The notes beneath the pieces were generated by a model, which worked only from the letters and a program-made list of their open reading frames with translations, searched no databases and was not told where the DNA came from. 18,955 nt of DNA from Basidiobolus heterosporus B8920 (taxonomy: Eukaryota; Basidiobolomycota; Basidiobolomycetes; Basidiobolales; Basidiobolaceae), in assembly GCA_000697455.1 (NCBI GenBank), contig JNET01034025.1:1-18955 (forward strand), read 5' to 3'. Below, in pieces: positions 13,996 to 18,955 of this stretch. The stretch's first letter is position 1. Every line of letters starts with the position of its first letter. The translations under genes were made by a program, and so were the position numbers.

Positions 13996-14073
13996 TAGCC
14001 ATATCATGATCACTTGTTGTCTTTCCGATTCCGGAATCCGGTTTAATTATAAGTAGATTGATTTCTGGGATAT

Positions 14074-15568
14074 TCAGTCAGAGCTAGAGACCAGATTCAG
14101 TTTCTCTATCTCTTCCACTAGATTCTCAAGATATTCCGAAGAGTTTCCAGGATCGTCCAAGTAGTTCACTTCACATACCGCTTCAGTGCATTCATTTTCA
14201 AACTTGGCTACTACTAAAGTGATGGCCATCTCCTATTACACAATATTGTCAGATTCTCATAAGATTTTCGGCTGAACAACGTGAAGAAACTTACATTCGA
14301 TTCGAATTGAAACCCGGCCCCTAAGGGGATTCCTTCAGCTGGGCTCAATTTAAACAATTTACGTAGTGGTAATAAAGGAATCTGGACTTTTGTGGATGCT
14401 CCGTCAAGCTCACAATTCCTGAGAAATCTTTTGACACACTAGACAAAGAAATGTTCCTGTAAGACTCAATGACTACTAACCCATGCATCCCAATGAGATA
14501 TGTTACCTGATGCACAAGATACAACCCAAATTCATGACGTGTGCTTAACATTTTCCCGGTACCCGGACTGGGAAAATTCACCGTAATAGCCACAACATAC
14601 TTTACGTAAAATAATTTCAAACTACATTAGTAACGTGTTCGAGTGGAACAGTAGCGGTATAACTAGTGAAGAAATTACCTGAGAGAAGATTGGAGGTGTT
14701 AATAACAACTCGATACACACTGCTGAGAAGGGTTCGAGTGTAATTGATTCAGACACGCATTTCGAAGCTAGAGTGCTTTCGAATATAGGTGTAACACTAT
14801 TCACATAAATTGGTTTAATCAAAGTTAAAAACATGAAAAGACGGTGTATCTGATAAAGTGAATACTAACATTTTAGTCGAAGATGGCTTCGGTGGTAAAG
14901 AATAAGTGCTAGTTTTGATATGTTCTAGATCGAAAGGTGTCTATTGAAACGAATGTTTAGTACAGACTCGGTCGAAAACGAAAATATATGTATGTATGTA
15001 TGTATGTATGTATTAGCCCACCTCTTCTCCATCCTTACGAGGTTTGAATTCAATCTGACATAGCGCTTTAGAGACTGGGATCTGACTATTGTTACTTATG
15101 GTGAGAAATAAGCTAGGTCTTCCTTCCTCGTCAACGATTCTGGTTCCTTGGTGGTAATAGGTGTTTCAGTATCAAAAGTATTTAGAGAAAATGAGTAATA
15201 TCTGCCTTACTTGTGGAGACACTAATTCGCAAGAAATGTTCCATTACTGAATTCATCGTCTGAGTCATTTCCAAACTTTGTCGTAAGTTCGTTGCCATGG
15301 TCTGAGTGAAAATAGTAGAGTTAGATCGAAAGAAACCAAGAATCAAATTGTATCATTATGATCCATACTGTGTAGACGGTTCCTAACGTATTTTGCATTC
15401 CTTCTATGCTTTGTGCCATGACAGAAGCAACATTATTTCTGTTTGGTGTGAAGAATAGGTCAATTCCTTTGCTATCGTATCTTCGCATAGGATACTATTG
15501 ATAACTTACAGGGGGGAATTGTTGGATTCCTCTTGCTGTGCTTCGTTGGTCTCCTTTGAAGTGGACAT
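14074..15568 (-). CDS. nine-exon gene, unrecognised 309-aa protein
   Basis: Exons, in transcript order: 15568-15510, 15438-15369, 15301-15211, 15146-15022, 14940-14870, 14796-14679, 14599-14507, 14438-14295, 14232-14074. All phases close and total 310 codons with the stop. The introns are 62-81 nt; two (15147-15210 and 14600-14678) need AAG acceptors. The N-terminus (MSTSKETNEAQQEE...) is polar. A helical, possibly coiled stretch rich in Met/Gln/Ser follows (about 25-70, TMATNLRQSLEMTQTMNSVM). The remainder looks beta-rich, with strands such as PSLFLTISNNSQIPVSKALC and VVAITVNFPSPGTGKML, and the protein ends in an acidic helix (EYLENLVEEIEKLNL). This resembles a small adaptor or complex subunit with Ig-like folds, but I recognise no family. 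The gene is tail to tail with phosphoglycerate dehydrogenase. Exon structure confidence is fair; function is unknown. Confidence 0.72.
14987..15013 (+). repeat. (TATG)n microsatellite
   Basis: Six full TATG units plus TAT. It lies inside intron 4 (14941-15021) of the nine-exon minus-strand gene, between donor and branch region. Confidence 0.9.
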
Positions 15569-15709
15569 GTTTAACCCGCGCTATTCTACCTTAAACCAAA
15601 TATCTGACCGTATATGTTTCCAAAAAATTTTAAATTCGGTCTAATTTTGGAATGAGAATAGCACTTAATTCTCTTGCAATTATATTGTTTATTTGTTTTG
15701 ATAAAAAAT
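15569..15709 (-). promoter_or_regulatory. likely promoter of the nine-exon gene
   Basis: Only 141 bp separate the ATG at 15568 from the fold-back element, so the core promoter is short or the element lies within the upstream regulatory region. The stretch is AT-rich and no clear TATA box was chosen. Confidence 0.3.
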
Positions 15710-15854
15710 TGAGTCAGAAAGTTCCAGTGTTTGTTCGTAACAAGGTAGGAGCCAAACACATATTATCACCGTCTTTCCTCACAAGGAGGAATGAGTAATC
15801 AAATTGAAACATTCATCATGAGTGTTGAACTTCTAAATAGAAGGACATTAACAT
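15710..15854 (+). repeat. left inverted arm of the fold-back element
   Basis: 145 bp, perfect inverted match to 16041-16185. Confidence 0.92.
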
Positions 15855-16040
15855 TGATTACACATTTCAAAAGCACGCTTATATTGATTTGTGAGAATTA
15901 TGGGATTTACCTTGAATTCCCTCAGCTAGTTTTCACTTTCATAAAGATAGAAAACAGATCGTACTGTAGATTACAAGATCCTCACAGATCCCATATAGAA
16001 AAACTGCTTATAAAAGGTGTTGGACATATGCATGGATTCG

Positions 16041-16185
16041 ATGTTAATGTCCTTCTATTTAGAAGTTCAACACTCATGATGAATGTTTCAATTTGATTAC
16101 TCATTCCTCCTTGTGAGGAAAGACGGTGATAATATGTGTTTGGCTCCTACCTTGTTACGAACAAACACTGGAACTTTCTGACTCA
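16041..16185 (-). repeat. right inverted arm of the fold-back element
   Basis: Reverse complement of 15710-15854. Identity stops sharply at both ends: the inner sequences diverge after ACATTAACAT, and the outer flanks are unrelated. Confidence 0.92.
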
Positions 16186-16232
16186 TTTCATTTCTCCACA
16201 AATCAAATCAATCTGACTCTCTAGACAGAGCA

Positions 16233-16238
16233 TTTATT
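16233..16238 (-). terminator. AATAAA polyadenylation signal, CxxC gene
   Basis: TTTATT on the plus strand is AATAAA on the minus strand, about 47 nt after the stop of the gene at 16285-16851 and 48 bp outside the fold-back element. Confidence 0.55.
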
Positions 16239-16284
16239 TACAAGGAAAGCCTAGTATTGTTGTATATACATTTTCCATAGAAAA

Positions 16285-16851
16285 TCAAGACATACTTAGA
16301 TGAATATCTTGATGGCAGGCTTTGCATAGATATTTACTTTTAGAAAGAGCAACTACGGAGCTGTTTGAGCCGTTGTTCCGGGAACGAAACAATTTACGTA
16401 CTGCAGATGTGAGCTTGTGTGAAAACCCCGATTTCTCTTTTGCGTACACTTCTACACTAGTCTGACAGTAAGGACAAAAGGCTACGACCGGTGTATGGCT
16501 AGGTAAGGCTATGATCTCGTATTCGGTAGGTCGTCGTTCTCGATCCAGAACTTCATAAGAGTGTCGATTGTCTCCATTCGCTACTATGTAGGGTGGAGGA
16601 AACTGATTCTCATCACCTTGTCTAGGAAATGTAGGTGGTAAGTTAGCTACATCTGACCAGCAGGTTGTGGACTCCGTAGAGGTTCGTAATATAGAGTCTA
16701 GTCGCTCTCGATATGTACGTGATTCGATAGATGGTTCAGAAGGAACCTGTTCAGTGTCTTCAAAACTTATATAGTTAAGTGTGGACGAGGGTTTGTAGGG
16801 TGTACTATTACATATACCACCTTCGTTAGAACTGTTGTTGTGAGCGTACAT
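16285..16851 (-). CDS. small CxxC...CxxC protein with PPPY motif, possibly LITAF-like
   Basis: A single-exon frame of 188 aa starts at the ATG at 16851. The N-terminal 120 residues are polar and probably disordered, with a PPPY motif at 85-88 (FPPPYIV) of the kind bound by WW domains of Nedd4/Rsp5 ligases. The C-terminus has CPYC at 126-129 and CKAC at 176-179, 46 residues apart, with a basic amphipathic stretch between them (GFSHKLTSAVRKLFRSRN). The two CxxC halves at this distance plus a PPxY motif recall LITAF-domain proteins, which use such halves as one zinc site and insert the intervening segment into endosomal membranes. The usual strongly hydrophobic insert is not present, so the LITAF assignment is a guess and an unrelated split zinc ribbon is possible. 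A close AATAAA supports transcription. Confidence 0.65.
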   Translation of the reverse strand: MYAHNNSSNEGGICNSTPYKPSSTLNYISFEDTEQVPSEPSIESRTYRERLDSILRTSTESTTCWSDVANLPPTFPRQGDENQFPPPYIVANGDNRHSYEVLDRERRPTEYEIIALPSHTPVVAFCPYCQTSVEVYAKEKSGFSHKLTSAVRKLFRSRNNGSNSSVVALSKSKYLCKACHQDIHLSMS

Positions 16852-17216
16852 TTTGAATGAAGAAAGCTAGGATCAGGGAATCCGAAGATTGTAGTCAACT
16901 GGTTTTATAGATTTTTAACTGAATTTAAATCATGAATGGCTAGCGTATAGGTACTGTCACTGAAGTGATTGGTCCGTAAATGACGGGACAAAATATTTAG
17001 CCTTTCTGATATGAAATAGCTGCTAATTAAATGTGCAATACACCATAAAGGGAAGAAAGACCAGGATATTGCTAGATCTCATTCCCCAAAAGGATGGGAG
17101 AAAATATGGATAGAGAATATTCTTGAGATTCAAGTTTGCTTAAAATGAAAAAAACAAATGACAAGTGTGATGCGGATGGTAATTATGGATGGTAATTGTG
17201 TACACTGCAAAATGAT
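16852..17216. other. spacer between the CxxC gene and the hexosaminidase gene
   Basis: These 365 bp should contain the promoter of the minus-strand CxxC gene and the 3' UTR of the hexosaminidase. A small near-tandem GGATGGTAATT repeat occurs at about 17174-17198. No coding frame or RNA gene was seen. Confidence 0.45.
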
Positions 17217-18955
17217 TTAGTGATTCTCGCAAATCTTATCAACCAGCTTCTCCACCCTGGAAAGCCGAGATTTGAATTGAGGTACCATATCATTACCTGT
17301 TGCACTAAATGACCCATACAGATCTTGGGTCCATAAACGTTCACTCATTGCGCCAAGTCTGTTTTTCAAGCAGTGGATTTCCTGATCAACTACAGATTCC
17401 CATACGACAATACTAGCCCCATGTACTCGGGGTCCTCGGGCGTACGGAGTTCTTGCTTCATTCGGTAAAGTCACCCATTTGGTTTTTCTTCCTCGCTCTG
17501 GTATTCCACCAAATTCGCAGCTCCCCTGCCATTTTAGGATATCCTTAACGGAAGAGCCATCTGTTCCTACCACGTACAAAGGTGACCATGAGCCATTGAT
17601 GATGCTGTAGCCGTCTCGAATCAAGTGATCAGGTTGATAGTCTTGCATTGACCAAGTCATGATCACTACATCCTTTGGGGGGAGTGGTGTCGAGTGTGCT
17701 GCAAAAGACTCCCAAACAATACACTTTCGTGTGGCCTGGTAGAAGCTAGGGTCGGCTGGATTGTTTGTCCCGGGCAAAGTCGGAGGTGGATACCACGAAG
17801 AGATGTTTAAATGCTTGACGTGATGATTCATGAAACCCATAAAATCCCATAATAGCTCCTTATCGGAGGAAATATGCCGCTTTCTATTTATAGCTCTATC
17901 GAAATGAGGGTCTTCATCCGCATTAGTTACATCCACCTCGTCAAAGCCAACATGTATATACGGGGAGTAAGGGAATAGCTTGGCTACATGGGTGAGCATA
18001 GGTAGGATCACACAATGAACAACCGTCTCGTTGGCGAAGTTTAGCAAGGAGCGTATGCGGCTTTCACCATCGTCATAATATGTGCCCAAAAGCTCAGGTG
18101 AGGAGCGGACGAGCGCCTCAGAGTGGCCAGGCATGTCAAATTCTGGCACAAGGATGACTCCGCGGGAAAAGGCATACAAATTCAGATCCTTTAGTTCCTG
18201 AATGGAATAAGCGGGTTTACCATGCACATTATGGATGGCTTTTCCGATCTCCGATAAATCCACCCCGTTGACGTAAAATTCCGGATCAGGTGGAGGTATC
18301 ATGAAATTCTCATTGTCGGTCAAATGAAGGTGTAAATACCGAATTTTGTAAAGACTGCATAGATCAATGATCGATTGTAGATGCTCAATTGAATGGTAAT
18401 CCCGTGCTATATCTAACATCATTCCACGGTATTCATCCGGTATCGATGGCCAGTCCTCAATGATGAGGCTTGGCCATCTAAACTCATTTTGAGGGCGCTC
18501 CTCCAATAATTGAACGAGCGTACTGACGGCGTATGCAGCTCCTTCGGGACTTTGTGCCTCAATAGTAATCTGCTGCTGGTGTGCATCAGCAACGATTCTA
18601 TATCTACCATTCATCAGGGAGTCCCCAAGCCGCTGTAGATTGAGGTTCACTCTGATGAGTTTAGAGTCAGGATTTCTCCCTCCTAGAAACTCATTTGTGA
18701 CATATACTCTATCCTCGCCAACTTGTAATATCTGCTTTAACCATGTTTCCAAGACCAGGGCGTTCCCTAAGAGCAAGCCCGAATTACAGTTGATCTCTAT
18801 TATGGCTTCTGCTGTAGAAATTGAGGCAAAGCTATCTTGTGTCATTACGTTTTTAGGTGTTGGAATGACCTGGAACTGTTGGTTTGCTACTAGGTCAGGC
18901 CTAGGTGGAGCTACTGGGGATGGTGGGACTGGTGGACATGAGTTCTCCGGAGGGT
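17217..18955 (-). CDS. GH20 beta-N-acetylhexosaminidase (5' end outside window)
   Basis: One intron-free frame runs from the window edge to the TAA at 17217-17219 (578 residues visible). A Met (MTQDSF) occurs at 18845, but the frame stays open upstream and encodes a Pro-rich linker (PPVPPSPVAPPRPDLV), so that Met is probably internal and the real start, with any signal peptide, lies beyond the edge. Numbering from that Met: a GH20b-type N-terminal domain to about 130, then the barrel with LHLHLTDNENF (171-181), PEFDMPGHSEA (234-244), the catalytic Asp-Glu in HVGFDEV (298-304; D302, E303), and the C-terminal GAMSERLW. These enzymes remove terminal GlcNAc/GalNAc by substrate-assisted catalysis; in fungi they act on chitin oligomers and glycans, usually secreted or vacuolar. 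Oddities are HVGFDEV in place of the common HIGGDEV and NENF in place of DDQGW. Confidence 0.93.
   Translation of the reverse strand, partial: PPENSCPPVPPSPVAPPRPDLVANQQFQVIPTPKNVMTQDSFASISTAEAIIEINCNSGLLLGNALVLETWLKQILQVGEDRVYVTNEFLGGRNPDSKLIRVNLNLQRLGDSLMNGRYRIVADAHQQQITIEAQSPEGAAYAVSTLVQLLEERPQNEFRWPSLIIEDWPSIPDEYRGMMLDIARDYHSIEHLQSIIDLCSLYKIRYLHLHLTDNENFMIPPPDPEFYVNGVDLSEIGKAIHNVHGKPAYSIQELKDLNLYAFSRGVILVPEFDMPGHSEALVRSSPELLGTYYDDGESRIRSLLNFANETVVHCVILPMLTHVAKLFPYSPYIHVGFDEVDVTNADEDPHFDRAINRKRHISSDKELLWDFMGFMNHHVKHLNISSWYPPPTLPGTNNPADPSFYQATRKCIVWESFAAHSTPLPPKDVVIMTWSMQDYQPDHLIRDGYSIINGSWSPLYVVGTDGSSVKDILKWQGSCEFGGIPERGRKTKWVTLPNEARTPYARGPRVHGASIVVWESVVDQEIHCLKNRLGAMSERLWTQDLYGSFSATGNDMVPQFKSRLSRVEKLVDKICENH

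Larger units (their letters stand above)
15710..16185. mobile_element. fold-back/MITE-like element with 145-bp perfect inverted arms
   Basis: The sequence from 15710 to 15854 is repeated, inverted and base for base as far as I can read, at 16041-16185, around a 186-bp unique centre (15855-16040). The tips are TGAGTCAG / CTGACTCA. If the tips are taken as GAGTCAG, a 3-bp ATT is duplicated on each side, a possible target-site duplication. There is no transposase, so it would be a non-autonomous DNA element (MITE or fold-back) of unassigned superfamily. It lies between the start of the nine-exon gene and the 3' end of the CxxC gene, outside coding sequence. Confidence 0.8.

Noticed and set aside
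15791-16096. 101-codon plus-strand frame with an ATG start lying across the fold-back element
   Set aside because: It runs through both inverted arms and the centre, so its ends are the same sequence read on opposite strands. It shows no domain or codon signal and is best explained by the repeat.

Overview
The window looks like nuclear DNA of a fungus, probably not a budding yeast. The coding introns are uniformly short: 33 of them could be placed by frame and family alignment, all 50-81 nt, with GT-AG ends. Genes are close together on both strands. Several families point to opisthokonts and to fungi in particular: a DMAP1-binding/AMP-ligase (DIP2/Cmr2 type) protein, a DDX42-type DEAD-box helicase (absent from Saccharomyces), a CDC25-type RasGEF and a SerA-type phosphoglycerate dehydrogenase with an ACT domain. 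Species cannot be told from the sequence alone.

Layout from left to right. (1) 1-1427 (-): N-terminal part of a DIP2/Cmr2-like protein, cut by the left edge. (2) 1428-2291: divergent spacer. (3) 2292-5719 (+): complete DDX42-like RNA helicase, 20 exons, 730 aa. (4) 6358-9670 (+): large RasGEF, 4 exons, 1034 aa, with a MIT-like N-terminal helical segment and a long acidic disordered tail. (5) About 10125-10780 (-): two-exon orphan gene, tail to tail with the RasGEF. (6) 10781-12486: gene-poor 1.7 kb holding the promoter of the next gene. (7) 12487-13847 (+): 3-phosphoglycerate dehydrogenase, 2 exons, 431 aa. (8) 14074-15568 (-): nine-exon gene for a 309-aa protein that I do not recognise. (9) 15710-16185: a compact fold-back element with 145-bp perfect inverted arms. 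(10) 16285-16851 (-): small protein with two widely spaced CxxC pairs and a PPPY motif, possibly LITAF-like. (11) 17217 to the right edge (-): GH20 beta-N-acetylhexosaminidase, its N-terminus lying outside the window.

The genes do not form an obvious pathway: lipid/acyl-adenylate chemistry, pre-mRNA splicing, Ras signalling, serine synthesis and hexosamine/chitin breakdown sit side by side. The most notable points are the fold-back element, four introns whose reading frame requires an AAG rather than a YAG 3' splice site, the RasGEF architecture, and two unrecognised multi-exon genes.

All gene models come from reading frames, splice phases and remembered family alignments; no database search or transcript data was available.
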